From positions 62,001 through 126,000 of the forward strand of contig NZ_CP007030.1 in NCBI RefSeq assembly GCF_000227665.2: a DNA stretch of 64,000 nucleotides, given 5' to 3'. Within the stretch, counting starts at the first letter, position 1. Every line of letters begins with the position of its first letter. This DNA is from Thiomicrospira aerophila AL3. Its GTDB lineage: Bacteria > Pseudomonadota > Gammaproteobacteria > Thiomicrospirales > Thiomicrospiraceae. The notes under the pieces are model-generated. The model had not been told where the DNA came from, did not search any database, and saw only the letters and a program-made list of their open reading frames with translations. A program made the translations under genes and the position numbers. This document shows, in pieces, positions 41,639-52,764 of the stretch.

Positions 41639-41664
41639 AACGGCCACGGAAGTGGCCGTTTTTA
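41639..41664 (+). terminator. Rho-independent terminator after the SQR-like operon
   Basis: AACGGCCAC (41639-41647), a GGAA tetraloop and GTGGCCGTT (41652-41660), followed by TTT. Perfect stem, 29 bases after the stop of the small membrane protein. Confidence 0.9.
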
Positions 41665-41689
41665 TATCGGATTTTAGCAGGGTTTAGTC

Positions 41690-42454
41690 ATGGCAGGCAT
41701 TGGCTTGGTGGTCATTGGCGACGAAATTCTCTCGGGAAAACGTCAAGATCGACATTTAGCGAATTTGAGTCGCTTGTTAAAAGCGCGAGGATTGGGGTTA
41801 AGTTGGGTGCGTTTTTTGGGTGATAATCCATACATTTTGCGCGAGCAACTCAGTCAAACCTTGGCGTCAGGCGATCAGGTGTTTTGTTGTGGCGGTATTG
41901 GTGGCACACCCGATGACCGCACGCGTCAGTGTGCAGCTCAAGCGATGAGCTTGCCATTGATGGTTCATGAAGAAGGACGTGCCATCCTTGAGCAGCTGTT
42001 TGGTGAACACACCTATCCTAACCGTATCAAAATGGTCGAGTTTCCAGAGGGTGCGCAGCTGATTCCAAACGCCTTCAATGGTGTGCCAGGTTTTTATTTG
42101 CAGAATCATTATTTTATGCCGGGTTTTCCACAAATGGCTGAGCCAATGATGGATTGGATACTGAGTCATCCACTGGCACATTTAGTGGGTCGGCATACTA
42201 TTGAACAGGCGATTCGCTTGATTGATGGCAGTGAAGCGGATTGGATTGAGTTAATGGTAGAGCTAGAAACACACTATCCGACAGCGCGTATTTTTAGTCT
42301 GCCCCATTTTGATCAACAACGCCGCCGTTCAATTGAAATGGGTGTTGAGGCTGAACCAGCCTTGGCTGAACAGATCATTCAGCGCTTTAAGGATGAGGCT
42401 GATGCCCGTCAGCAGGCCTGGGTGCCTTTGGGGTCTCGGGAGCAAAATCCGTGA
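41690..42454 (+). CDS. MoaB/CinA-like molybdopterin-binding domain protein
   Basis: A 254-residue cytoplasmic protein with the MoCF/CinA N-terminal fold: GLVVIGDEILSGKRQDRHLANLSRLLKARG at the N-terminus and CCGGIGGTPDDRTRQ near 65-80, the conserved GGxGxTxDD turn with Thr. Stand-alone proteins of this kind occur without the CinA C-terminal deamidase domain. The true substrate is uncertain (molybdopterin or a nucleotide compound). The TGA stop overlaps the GTG start of the next gene. CAGGCCTG at 42413 near the C-terminus encodes Gln-Ala-Trp. Confidence 0.82.
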   Translation: MAGIGLVVIGDEILSGKRQDRHLANLSRLLKARGLGLSWVRFLGDNPYILREQLSQTLASGDQVFCCGGIGGTPDDRTRQCAAQAMSLPLMVHEEGRAILEQLFGEHTYPNRIKMVEFPEGAQLIPNAFNGVPGFYLQNHYFMPGFPQMAEPMMDWILSHPLAHLVGRHTIEQAIRLIDGSEADWIELMVELETHYPTARIFSLPHFDQQRRRSIEMGVEAEPALAEQIIQRFKDEADARQQAWVPLGSREQNP

Positions 42455-43635
42455 CGCAGTTGCATTACGATGTGGTGATTATTGGTGCCGGCGCCGCAGG
42501 GATGGTGTGTGCAATTCAAGCGGGCTATCGAGGTTTAAACGTGCTATTGCTTGACCATGCGCCTAAGCCTGGTGCCAAGATTCGGATTTCAGGTGGCGGA
42601 AAATGCAATTTCACCAACCGACGCGTTGAACCGAAGCACTTTATTTGCGCTAATCCGCACTTTGTTAAATCAGCCTTAGCACGTTATCAACCTGAAGCAT
42701 TTATTGAGTGGGTGGAACGACACAATATCGCCTATGAAGAGCGGGATAATGGCCAGCTGTTTACGCTGGAGGGTGCAGGCCAGATTGTGGCGATGTTGCG
42801 AACAGAGTTAGATTGGGCGGGTGTTGAATTACAACTAAATTGTGATGTCGTAGCGGTGATTAAACAGCATGAAACCTGGTCAATAAGTACGTCACAAGGG
42901 CAGTTAACCAGTGCCAAATTAGTGGTTGCAACGGGAGGTCTGTCATATCCAAAGCTACGCGCCAGTGATTTTGGGATGAAACTGGCTAAGCAATATGGTC
43001 TGGAGGTTATTCCTTCACGTCCTGGTTTAGTGCCGTTACAAATGCCAGCGCGCCAGCGGGCCTGGTGGTCAGACTTAAGCGGTCTGAGTTTAGAGGTGGC
43101 GGTAACAGCGCAACGCGGGCCAAGGTTTGAAGGGGCGATGTTGATTACTCATCAGGGTTTAAGCGGGCCCTGTATTTTACAGGTCTCAAACTACTGGCAG
43201 CCAGGTGAGCCCATAAGTCTTAACTTGTTGCCTGACGTTAAAAATGTCGCTGAGTGGTTATTAGATTTGAAGCAAAACGCACAAAGTCTTTCCGGTGCAC
43301 TCAAACAGCATTGGCCAAAGCGTCTGGTGCAGGCCTGGCAAACCAAGTTTGAATTTGATGATCATTTGGCTAACTATACCCAGCTTCGACTTGATCAGCT
43401 GGGCACAAGCCTAACTGCTTGGTCAATTTATCCGGATGATACGGCTGGTTACGCGAAGGCTGAGGTCAGTTTGGGTGGTGTATCTACCGATGAAGTGTCT
43501 TCAAAAACTTTCGAAACGCATAAGGTCTCTGGTTTGTATTTTATTGGTGAAGTCTTGGATGTTACAGGTCATCTAGGAGGTTTTAATTTTCAATGGGCGT
43601 GGGCATCGGCTCATGCCTGTGCACAGGATTTGTAG
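42451..43635 (+). CDS. YhiN/HI0933-family FAD-binding protein
   Basis: A 394-residue flavoprotein of the HI0933-like family. It has an N-terminal FAD fold (VVIIGAGAAGMVCAIQAG near 9-26), the family signature KIRISGGGKCNFTN near 46-59 and a C-terminal GLYFIGEVLDVTGHLGGFNFQWAWASA near 363-389. The biological role is not settled for the family. Start is GTG at 42451, overlapping the previous TGA (GTGA), so translation is coupled. CAGGCCTG at 43330. Confidence 0.9.
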   Translation: MTQLHYDVVIIGAGAAGMVCAIQAGYRGLNVLLLDHAPKPGAKIRISGGGKCNFTNRRVEPKHFICANPHFVKSALARYQPEAFIEWVERHNIAYEERDNGQLFTLEGAGQIVAMLRTELDWAGVELQLNCDVVAVIKQHETWSISTSQGQLTSAKLVVATGGLSYPKLRASDFGMKLAKQYGLEVIPSRPGLVPLQMPARQRAWWSDLSGLSLEVAVTAQRGPRFEGAMLITHQGLSGPCILQVSNYWQPGEPISLNLLPDVKNVAEWLLDLKQNAQSLSGALKQHWPKRLVQAWQTKFEFDDHLANYTQLRLDQLGTSLTAWSIYPDDTAGYAKAEVSLGGVSTDEVSSKTFETHKVSGLYFIGEVLDVTGHLGGFNFQWAWASAHACAQDL

Positions 43636-43660
43636 TATTTAAAAAGGTTTGAAGGGAAGC

Positions 43661-44110
43661 ATGGCATTATTTAGCGCAGATACAACATTACGCGAACCAT
43701 TTAGTCTTTTGGTCGGCAAGCTATTGTCTGAGGAGGGGATTAAGGCCGAAGATGTTTTTTTTCATGCCTTAGAGAGTGAGGCCGATGCGCAAATGAATTA
43801 CTGGGTAGTGAGACTGCTAATAGAGCGCAAGGCGGTTGATCCCTTATTAGCTATTTCTCAAGATGCAGTGGGTGCAGCCGTTAAACCCTTACACGCAGCT
43901 TGTTTATTACATAATATTGGCGCTTTAGCGGCTCTACTTGATATTAAAGCCTATGAGGCAAGTCCGCTAGGAAAAGATTACCTCGCCGCACTGCGTATTT
44001 GTCAAAAACAAGGCTTTGACCAGGGGGCAGGACTTATGATGGCACATGCAAAAAAATTGGATTTTTTGGATGCACTTTTGATGACTTTACAGGGTTTAAA
44101 GCCGCATTAA
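43661..44110 (+). CDS. Conserved-looking hypothetical protein, DUF6931-like
   Basis: A 149-residue, mostly helical, soluble protein. The start is ATG 43661, preceded by AAGGGAAGC; an in-frame TTG at 43649 is less likely. The sequence alternates short amphipathic helices (LLVGKLLSEEG, MNYWVVRLLIERKAVDPLLAI, LHAACLLHNIGALAALL) in the style of helical-repeat adaptor proteins. It resembles small proteins labelled DUF6931, but I cannot assign this with confidence. It is followed by the OmpA-like gene after 109 bases with its own promoter, so a link to it is not implied. Confidence 0.65.
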   Translation: MALFSADTTLREPFSLLVGKLLSEEGIKAEDVFFHALESEADAQMNYWVVRLLIERKAVDPLLAISQDAVGAAVKPLHAACLLHNIGALAALLDIKAYEASPLGKDYLAALRICQKQGFDQGAGLMMAHAKKLDFLDALLMTLQGLKPH

Positions 44111-44167
44111 AAACGTGATAAAAAATGGGTAAGTTGCGATATAAATGCTTTTTTTATCACAGTCTTA

Positions 44168-44176
44168 TGCTAGAAT
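44168..44176 (+). promoter_or_regulatory. Candidate extended -10 promoter of the OmpA-like gene
   Basis: TGCTAGAAT (44168-44176) matches an extended -10 (TGnTATAAT with one mismatch), 44 bases before the ATG. No good -35 is seen at standard spacing. Confidence 0.4.
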
Positions 44177-44219
44177 TTTGTTAAAGAAAATTAATAACCT
44201 CGTTTCTAGGAGAAACACC

Positions 44220-44834
44220 ATGAAATTAAAATTAACCGGCGTTGCAATTGCAAGCTTATTAGCTATGAGCATGAACGCTCATTCAGGCGATATTCATCAT
44301 AATGGCTCACCAGCCTATGTGATTAACTCAGAAGGTAACATTGTTCGTACCACTTGGGGTGGTTGCGTACGTAGTATCCACTGGTCTAAAGAAACGGCTA
44401 TTGCTAAGTGTGAAGGCTGGGAAGAACAGGTTGCAGATAAGGGTGCATCAGTTGCACCAGCTCCTGCGCCAGCGCCAGCACCTGTAGCGGTATCTTCAGC
44501 GCCTGAAAAAATTGTTGGTTTGTTCAGTTTTGATCGTGCTGACCTAGATTCAAAAGATTTTGAGCGCTTAGAACGTTTTGCCGCATTTTTAAATGCTAAC
44601 CCTAACGAGCGTGCAGTTGTTCATGGTCATACTTGCACTATTGGTACACCTGCTTACAACTTAGCTTTGTCTGAGCGTCGTGCTAATGCTGCAAAAGCAT
44701 ATTTATTAAATCAAGGCGTGCCTGCAGATCGTATTGAAACAGTTGCATTTGGTTTAACCCAACCAGCAGCGAGTAACGATACTGAAGCAGGCCGCATTCA
44801 AAACCGTCGTTTTGAATTAATGCTAGCTGAATAA
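44220..44834 (+). CDS. OmpA/Pal-like peptidoglycan-binding envelope protein
   Basis: A 204-residue exported protein. Start is ATG 44220 (TAGGAG upstream), which leaves a clear signal peptide (~1-22, KLTGVAIASLLAMSMNAHS). A 50-residue N-terminal part with two cysteines (Cys44, Cys59) is followed by an Ala-Pro linker near 78-92 and an OmpA-like C-terminal domain (~100-204) with the peptidoglycan-binding NxxLSxxRAxxVxxYL pattern (YNLALSERRANAAKAYLLNQGV) and NRRFELML. No beta-barrel and no lipobox, so it is probably a soluble periplasmic wall binder. Flanked by its own promoter and terminator, with high-expression codon use. Confidence 0.88.
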   Translation: MKLKLTGVAIASLLAMSMNAHSGDIHHNGSPAYVINSEGNIVRTTWGGCVRSIHWSKETAIAKCEGWEEQVADKGASVAPAPAPAPAPVAVSSAPEKIVGLFSFDRADLDSKDFERLERFAAFLNANPNERAVVHGHTCTIGTPAYNLALSERRANAAKAYLLNQGVPADRIETVAFGLTQPAASNDTEAGRIQNRRFELMLAE

Positions 44835-44855
44835 GTTAGTTTGCAACCAATCGCC

Positions 44856-44891
44856 TAGGGGCGATAGTTTTTAACTATCGCCCCTATTTTT
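44856..44891 (+). terminator. Rho-independent terminator after the OmpA-like gene
   Basis: TAGGGGCGATAGTT (44856-44869) pairs perfectly with AACTATCGCCCCTA (44873-44886) over a TTT loop, followed by five T. Confidence 0.93.
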
Positions 44892-44921
44892 ATAATTAAT
44901 TATGCAAAAAATAATTCTCGC

Positions 44922-44948
44922 TATAATTGCTTATAACTTAATAAGTTA
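44922..44948 (+). promoter_or_regulatory. Promoter with adjoining dyad upstream of the peroxiredoxin-glutaredoxin gene
   Basis: A perfect TATAAT at 44922-44927 is followed by TAACTT-AAT-AAGTTA (44934-44948), a perfect 6-base inverted repeat overlapping the expected transcription start. The dyad may be an operator; no regulator is adjacent. The -35 element is poor. Confidence 0.4.
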
Positions 44949-44982
44949 AATTTATTGTCTATCGTTAACTAGGAGTAAAGCT

Positions 44983-45732
44983 ATGGCATTAGTCAACAAA
45001 GAAGGTCAGAAAGTTCCAAACGTAACCTTTCCTACGCGTCAGAACGGCGAATGGGTTAATGTGACTTCAGATGAGTTATTTAAGGGTAAAACGGTGATTT
45101 TGTTCGCACTTCCTGGTGCGTTTACTCCTACCTGTTCATCAACCCACTTACCACGTTACAATGAGTTAGCACCGGTTTTCTTTAAAAATGGTGTGGATAG
45201 TATTGTGTGCTTATCTGTTAACGATACCTTCGTTATGAACGAATGGGCCCGTGATCAAGAAGCTGATAACGTCATTTTGCTACCTGATGGCAATGGTGAG
45301 TTCTCTGAAGGCATGGGTATGTTGGTTGATAAAAACAACCTAGGCTTTGGTAAGCGTTCATGGCGCTACTCGATGTTAGTCAAAGATGGTGTTGTTGAAA
45401 AAATGTTCATCGAGCCAGAAGTAGAGGGCGATCCATTTGAAGTATCTGATGCCGATACAATGTTACATTACATCAACCCTAATGCGGCTAAGCCACCTGT
45501 TGCAACCATTTTCACCAAAATCGGTTGCCCATTCTGTGCTAAAGCTAAAGCGGCATTAGAAGATGCGGGCATCAAGTACGAAGAAATTATGATTAGCAAC
45601 AGTGGTTTAACGTCTCGCACCTTGCGCGCTGTAGCAAATCGCGACACCGTACCGCAAGTATTTATCGAAGGCCAGCACATTGGTGGTTCCGATGATTTAG
45701 AAGTTTACTTGGCAAAACAAAAAACCGCATAA
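44983..45732 (+). CDS. Peroxiredoxin-glutaredoxin fusion (hybrid Prx5)
   Basis: A 249-residue two-domain thiol peroxidase. The Prx5-type domain is at residues ~1-165 with the peroxidatic Cys in [13 protein letters not shown] (Cys49). A short linker precedes a glutaredoxin domain (~172-249) with the CPFC active site and the GSH-binding [18 protein letters not shown]. The fused glutaredoxin recycles the peroxidase with glutathione, as in Haemophilus influenzae hyPrx5. A glutathione reductase gene lies immediately downstream, giving a complete NADPH-GSH-peroxide pathway. GGAG precedes the ATG. Its upstream region carries a promoter and a dyad. Confidence 0.95.
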   Translation: MALVNKEGQKVPNVTFPTRQNGEWVNVTSDELFKGKTVILFALPGAFTPTCSSTHLPRYNELAPVFFKNGVDSIVCLSVNDTFVMNEWARDQEADNVILLPDGNGEFSEGMGMLVDKNNLGFGKRSWRYSMLVKDGVVEKMFIEPEVEGDPFEVSDADTMLHYINPNAAKPPVATIFTKIGCPFCAKAKAALEDAGIKYEEIMISNSGLTSRTLRAVANRDTVPQVFIEGQHIGGSDDLEVYLAKQKTA

Positions 45733-45765
45733 TTTCGGCCGTTTTGTTAATAACTAAGTAACAAG

Positions 45766-45807
45766 CAGGGAGTAAAACCTCATATTAGGGTTTTGCTCCC
45801 TGTTTCA
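45766..45807 (+). terminator. Terminator between the peroxiredoxin fusion and gor
   Basis: CAGGGAGTAAAACC (45766-45779) pairs with GGTTTTGCTCCCTG (45789-45802), with one G-U pair, over a 9-base loop, followed by TTTCATTT. It separates the two redox genes, so gor probably has its own promoter or relies on read-through. Confidence 0.85.
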
Positions 45808-45846
45808 TTTCTAGCCTTTAATAGATAGGCGCTATAAGGATAATAG

Positions 45847-47202
45847 ATGAAATACGATTATGATTTGATTGCGATTGGTGGCGGTAGCGGCGGTTTGTCG
45901 GTAGTTGAACGCGCAGCTGAATACGGTAAAAAATGTGCGGTAGTTGAAGCTAAAAAACTGGGTGGCACTTGTGTCAATATCGGTTGTGTGCCTAAAAAAG
46001 TTATGTGGTTTGGTGCGCACATTGCGGAAGCGCTGCGTGATGCGCCTGATTATGGATTTGATCTTGATGTTAAAGGATTTTCGTGGGCCAAGTTAGTCGA
46101 GCAGCGTGAAACTTATATTAAAAATATCAACACCTGGTTTGGTGGCTACATGGAAAAACTGGGTGTCGATGTACTACAAGGCTGGGGTCGGTTTGTTGAT
46201 GCCAATACCATTGAAGTTGATGGTAAACGTTATACAGCTGAGGTGATTGTGATTAGTCCTGGTGGTGTACCGGATATTCCACAAGAAACCGAAGGGGCGG
46301 AATTGGGCCTGACTTCAGATGGTTTTTTTGCGTTAACCACACAGCCTAAAAAAGTCGCGGTTATTGGCAGTGGCTATATTGCGGTTGAATTGGCTGGTGT
46401 ATTTCAAGCCTTAGGTACAGATGTCAGTTTATTGAGTCGTAAAGACTTGGTGCTGCGCGGTTTTGATGACATGATTCGTGAAACCCTAACAGACGCGATG
46501 ATTGAAAGCGGTATCCACAAGGAATACCATTTCCGAGTTAAAAAACTAGAACGTGTCGCTGATGGTACGATTACCGTGATCAGTGAGGATGGCCAATGTC
46601 TGACTGGTTTTGACGAGGTGGTCTGGGCAGTGGGTCGCCGTAATTTGCTTGAGCCTTTGGCGCTTGAAAATGTCGGCATTGAACCAACTAATCGCGGCAC
46701 CATTGAGGTGGATTCTTGCCACCATACAGGTGTGGCGAATATCTATGCCATCGGTGATGTAACCGGTCAACCCCAATTGACCCCAGTGGCGATCCGAGCT
46801 GGACGTTTCTTGGCCGAGCGTTTATACAATGGTAAGCCTCATTTAAAGCTAGATCTACATGCGGTGCCAACGGTCATTTTCTCGCACCCTCCGGTTGGTA
46901 CGGTGGGCTTAGCGGAGCATGACGCGCGTAAAGCCTATGGTCATGATAATGTAAAAGTTTATACCTCGGTATTTACCCCAATGCGTTATGCCTTTACGCA
47001 ACACCAAATCAAAACCGCTTTAAAGCTGGTGGTATATGGGCCTGAGGAGCGAGTGGTCGGCATTCATATTGTGGGTGATGGTGCTGATGAAATGTTGCAA
47101 GGTTTTGCGGTTGCCGTGCAAATGAACGCGCGTAAATCAGATTTAGATGCAACGATCGCGATTCATCCGAGCTCAGCAGAAGAGCTGGTGACGATGCGTT
47201 AA
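45847..47202 (+). CDS. gor: Glutathione-disulfide reductase
   Basis: A 451-residue homodimeric flavoenzyme that reduces GSSG with NADPH. It shows FAD binding IGGGSGGLSVVERAA near 11-25, the redox disulfide GGTCVNIGCVPKK near 39-51, NADPH binding GSGYIAVELAGVF near 177-189 with the following SRKDLVLRGFD basic patch, a second FAD site YAIGDVTG near 301, and the catalytic HPSSAEE (HPTxxE) near 441. Length is that of E. coli Gor (450). It supports the upstream peroxiredoxin-glutaredoxin fusion. Its stop is 7 bases from the convergent waaA stop. Confidence 0.96.
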   Translation: MKYDYDLIAIGGGSGGLSVVERAAEYGKKCAVVEAKKLGGTCVNIGCVPKKVMWFGAHIAEALRDAPDYGFDLDVKGFSWAKLVEQRETYIKNINTWFGGYMEKLGVDVLQGWGRFVDANTIEVDGKRYTAEVIVISPGGVPDIPQETEGAELGLTSDGFFALTTQPKKVAVIGSGYIAVELAGVFQALGTDVSLLSRKDLVLRGFDDMIRETLTDAMIESGIHKEYHFRVKKLERVADGTITVISEDGQCLTGFDEVVWAVGRRNLLEPLALENVGIEPTNRGTIEVDSCHHTGVANIYAIGDVTGQPQLTPVAIRAGRFLAERLYNGKPHLKLDLHAVPTVIFSHPPVGTVGLAEHDARKAYGHDNVKVYTSVFTPMRYAFTQHQIKTALKLVVYGPEERVVGIHIVGDGADEMLQGFAVAVQMNARKSDLDATIAIHPSSAEELVTMR

Positions 47203-47208
47203 GCTTGA

Positions 47209-47243
47209 GTTAACGGCCTAGCGCAAGTCGGTAGGCCGTTAAC
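47209..47243. repeat. 12-base perfect inverted repeat at the gor/waaA convergence
   Basis: GTTAACGGCCTA (47209-47220) and TAGGCCGTTAAC (47232-47243) are exact complements around 11 bases. The repeat includes the waaA stop codon and its last ten or so codons. No T run follows on either strand, so it may be a Rho-assisted or bidirectional transcript end, or an RNA 3' end stabiliser. Confidence 0.8.
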
Positions 47244-48421
47244 ACATCCGGTTGTTGCGCAATAAGTTGGGCTGCGCGAGTGCCATAACGCTCGCGCAAC
47301 GTAGCGTTAGTCAGTAGCTGATTAAGTCGCTGTTGCAGTTTTTCATAATTAGGGCAAATAATCAGCCCACCTTCCTGTTCAAACAAGGTCGCTTCAGGCG
47401 CAAAGTCACGATTATCAGGGCCGGTTAGAATGCATCGTCCGTACGCAGCGGCCTCTAAAAAGTTATGCCCTCCTTTCGTTACAAAAGATCCTCCCATAAC
47501 GACGATTTTGGCATGTTCAAACCAAACTAATAGCTGACCAAATCGATGCTCAATACACACCAGGCCTGGTGGCGGTGTTGCGGGGAGTGCGTCAGCCAAA
47601 CAGACCATAGCACCGTGTTGCTGCAGGGTTTTAAACAAGCGTTGCGCGTGATGTGGATGGCGGGGTGCCACAACCAATAATTCGGTGCGACCCAAGGCTA
47701 ACCAATGTTCAATCAAGGCGATATCCTCACCTTGATGCGTTGAGGCCATAACGACGTAGTCTGCACTAGTCGGTGTCGGTTGATGTCGAGGCTGTTGAAG
47801 GTTACTGAGTTTTAGATTACCCACTACCTGTATTTTGTCAGCGCCAGCACCTAGGTTGATAAAATCTTCTTTATCAGTAGGGTGACGTACCATGATGATA
47901 TCGCAGGCATTAAAGCAGGCCTGGTAAGCCTGTTTGAGCCAGGCTGGTGCTCGCAGGCTTTTGGCTGAAAGGCGACCGTTAATTAAATGAATGGTCAGGC
48001 CTGCTTTTTTGGCGGTTTGATATAAATTAGGCCAAAGTTCCGTTTCTACTACCCACAGCGCTTGCGGTTGCGCTTGAGCTAAAAAGCGCTGAATAGCACT
48101 GGGATAGTCGAGGGGTAAATAAGCGAGTTGAAGCAGTGGATGGCTAATCGACTGCGCAGCACGCATTCCGGTAGGGGTATTGCAGGTGATAAGCCAGGCC
48201 TGCTCAGGTTCAGCTTGGATTAATGGCGTGACTAGACGAACCTCGCCCACTGAGGCACAGTGAATCCAAATAGGTTGAGCAGGCCTGCTGGTGAAGCGGT
48301 AGTCAAAGCCTAACCGCTGAAAAATAAAGCGCCAGCCCCCTTGTCGCTTAACCGCCTCCCAAGCTAGCCAAATGAGTAGCAGCGGTGCGATTAAGCGAAT
48401 AAGCAGTTGGTAGCGCCACAT
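47210..48421 (-). CDS. waaA: Kdo transferase (WaaA/KdtA)
   Basis: A 403-residue GT30 glycosyltransferase anchored by an N-terminal hydrophobic segment (LLIRLIAPLLLIWLAWEAV). It attaches Kdo-type sugars to lipid IVA at the inner membrane. It shows the conserved HCASVGEV near 55 with the acidic catalytic region, FVETELWPN-like WVVETELWPNL near 125, LINGRLS, and GGSFVTKGGHNFLEAAAYG near 313-331. It is the last gene of the gmk-kdnA-kdnB-kdsB-waaA run, so it may accept CMP-Kdo8N. Five CAGGCCTG copies lie in this one gene, the highest count in the window. The C-terminal codons form half of a long inverted repeat. Confidence 0.93.
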   Translation of the reverse strand: MWRYQLLIRLIAPLLLIWLAWEAVKRQGGWRFIFQRLGFDYRFTSRPAQPIWIHCASVGEVRLVTPLIQAEPEQAWLITCNTPTGMRAAQSISHPLLQLAYLPLDYPSAIQRFLAQAQPQALWVVETELWPNLYQTAKKAGLTIHLINGRLSAKSLRAPAWLKQAYQACFNACDIIMVRHPTDKEDFINLGAGADKIQVVGNLKLSNLQQPRHQPTPTSADYVVMASTHQGEDIALIEHWLALGRTELLVVAPRHPHHAQRLFKTLQQHGAMVCLADALPATPPPGLVCIEHRFGQLLVWFEHAKIVVMGGSFVTKGGHNFLEAAAYGRCILTGPDNRDFAPEATLFEQEGGLIICPNYEKLQQRLNQLLTNATLRERYGTRAAQLIAQQPDVLTAYRLALGR

Positions 48422-48432
48422 CCGAACAGGAC

Positions 48433-49178
48433 CTAATGACCCGATAACAACAAGGCTTCCATGATCTCTAGATCACCCGGCACATCAACCTCGGGGGAAT
48501 CGTAGCGACTTTCAACCACCTTGATTTTATGCCCCTGCTCCAATACGCGCAATTGCTCTAACTTTTCAATATCCTCTAAACGACCCAGTGGCCAGCGCGC
48601 ATATTGATCGACAAAAGACTTGGTGTAAGCATAGACGCCAAGATGCTTGTAGGAGTCGTGATCCCAATAATCACGGCCATGCGGGATGGTTGCACGTGAA
48701 AAGTACAGCGCAAAGCCATGAATGTCGGTGACCAGTTTGACATCTTTAGGGCTGGTGATTTCGGCTTCGTTGATGATTTTGAATGAGAGAGTGCTCATCG
48801 CAAATGAGCCATCATAATCGGCTGATTTAAACGGCGCAATCACCGACTCAATCGACTCGTGATGCACTAACGGCTGATCACCCTGTACATTGACGATCAA
48901 ACAATCATCGGGCAAATTCAATGCCGCTGCGGCGGCCGCAATACGGTCAGTGCCTGATGCCGCTTCTAACGGTGTCATCACCACATCACCGCCAAAGTCA
49001 CGCACCACGCTTGCAATGCGTTCATCATCGGTTGCTACATAGACACCGGCTAAGCCCTCTGCTTTAGCAATCCGCTCATAAACATGCTGAATCATCGGTT
49101 TGCCGGCAATCAGTTTTAACGGTTTGCCCGGCAGTCGTGAGCTGCCGTAACGCGCGGGAATAAAAACGACCGTTTGCA

Positions 49179-49179
<1 letters not shown>
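48433..49179 (-). CDS. kdsB: CMP-Kdo (probably CMP-Kdo8N) cytidylyltransferase
   Basis: A 248-residue cytidylyltransferase. It shows the N-terminal IPARYGSSRLPGKPL (CTP loop), VATDDERI near 50, VNVQGDQPL near 96-104, FSRATIPHGRD near 152 and the C-terminal YDSPEVDVPGDLEIM. E. coli KdsB activates Kdo; in Shewanella the orthologue next to kdnA/kdnB activates the 8-amino sugar. The neighbours here favour the amino-sugar substrate, which sequence inspection alone cannot prove. Its ATG overlaps the kdnB stop by one base (TAATG). Confidence 0.92.
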
Positions 49180-51462
<2,283 letters not shown>

Positions 51463-52077
51463 TCAGGTTGGTATAAGTTGGGTTAATAAACTGGCGTGTT
51501 TAACTTGTTGATAGCCTAGGGTTTGCCGCTTGGCCACAAAAATACTATGCAAATGCATGAGCGCGCTATCAAAGTCATCGTTAATAATGAGGTAATCAAA
51601 TTCGTGATAATGGCTTAACTCGCTGACCGCTTCACTCATGCGTTTCGCAATCACTTCTGGGGCGTCGGTACCGCGACCTTTCAAGCGACGTTCTAGCTCG
51701 CTAAACGACGGCGGGGCGATAAAGATGCTAGTGAGCTGAGTAAATTGTTGTCGAATTTGTTGCGCACCTTGCCAGTCGATTTCTAAAATAACATCCAAGC
51801 CGGCATCTAATTGTTGCATCACCGTGGTGCGACTGGTGCCATAGTAGTTATCAAACACCTTGGCGTGTTCTAAAAAAGCACCATCAGCCACTTGTTGTTC
51901 AAAGGTGGTTTTATCGACAAAATGGTAGTTTACGCCATCACGCTCTCCCGGTCTGGGTGGACGTGTAGTGGTGGACACCGATACTTTAATCATCGGGTCT
52001 ATTTCGAGTAAACGGGTGACGAGTGAGGTTTTGCCAGCACCTGAAGGTGCTGAGATAACATAGAGTTGACCTAACAT
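51463..52077 (-). CDS. gmk: Guanylate kinase
   Basis: A 204-residue nucleotide kinase converting GMP to GDP. P-loop SGPSG-like [11 protein letters not shown] is at residues 9-19, with the GMP-binding [19 protein letters not shown] near 35-53 and [11 protein letters not shown] near 94. Length is typical (207 in E. coli). It is the first gene of an operon that continues with kdnA, kdnB, kdsB and waaA, an unusual coupling of a housekeeping nucleotide kinase with LPS sugar genes. In enterobacteria gmk is instead next to rpoZ. Divergent from aroK. Confidence 0.96.
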   Translation of the reverse strand: MLGQLYVISAPSGAGKTSLVTRLLEIDPMIKVSVSTTTRPPRPGERDGVNYHFVDKTTFEQQVADGAFLEHAKVFDNYYGTSRTTVMQQLDAGLDVILEIDWQGAQQIRQQFTQLTSIFIAPPSFSELERRLKGRGTDAPEVIAKRMSEAVSELSHYHEFDYLIINDDFDSALMHLHSIFVAKRQTLGYQQVKHASLLTQLIPT

Positions 52078-52179
52078 AACAATACACTAATGATAAATAG
52101 TCTAACAGTTTATCAAAAAAACCATCATTTTCCTGTAGGTTTTGCGCCGCAATGCATAAATTTTGGATACAATTTCCTC

Positions 52180-52707
52180 ATGAATAAACAAAGTATTTTT
52201 TTAGTCGGGCCGATGGGCGCCGGAAAATCGACCGTTGGGCGGATTTTGGCCGAAAAATTGGGCTATGAGTTTATTGATAGTGACCATGAAATCGAGGCAC
52301 GCACCGGTGTCACCATTCCGGTCATTTTCGATATTGAAGGCGAAGGCGGATTTCGGGCGCGTGAATCCGCAGTGATTGATGATATTACCCAATTACCAGG
52401 CCTGGTGCTCGCAACCGGTGGCGGTGCGGTATTGTCTGCCGATAATCGCCGACACCTGGCCGCACGCGGGTTTGTGGTGTACTTGCGTTCTACCGTACCA
52501 GCTTTAGTGCAGCGTACTAAAAATGATCGCAATCGTCCGCTATTGCAAACTGATAATCCTGAAGCGGTGATTGCGCACTTACTAACAGAGCGAGGCCCGC
52601 TTTATGAAGAAGTCGCAGACCTGATTGTAGATACGCAACAGGCATCCGTGTTTCGTGTGGTGCGCCATATTCAGGATCAGTTGGTGCGCGAAGGCGTTGT
52701 AGCCTAA
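52180..52707 (+). CDS. aroK: Shikimate kinase
   Basis: A 175-residue enzyme phosphorylating shikimate at O3. Walker A is [11 protein letters not shown] near 9-19, shikimate-binding [11 protein letters not shown] near 32-42 (DxD and the following Arg), GGEGGFR-like [11 protein letters not shown] near 53-63, ATGGGAVL near 77-84 and the LID region [11 protein letters not shown] near 111. The start is ATG 52180, giving the family N-terminus; the frame is open to 52090. aroB follows after 57 bases, the usual aroKB arrangement. CAGGCCTG at 52397. Confidence 0.95.
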   Translation: MNKQSIFLVGPMGAGKSTVGRILAEKLGYEFIDSDHEIEARTGVTIPVIFDIEGEGGFRARESAVIDDITQLPGLVLATGGGAVLSADNRRHLAARGFVVYLRSTVPALVQRTKNDRNRPLLQTDNPEAVIAHLLTERGPLYEEVADLIVDTQQASVFRVVRHIQDQLVREGVVA

Positions 52708-52764
52708 ACGAGCTGATTACTCAATGCTATTTTCGAACCTTTAACCGAATCTTAGGACAGTCCA

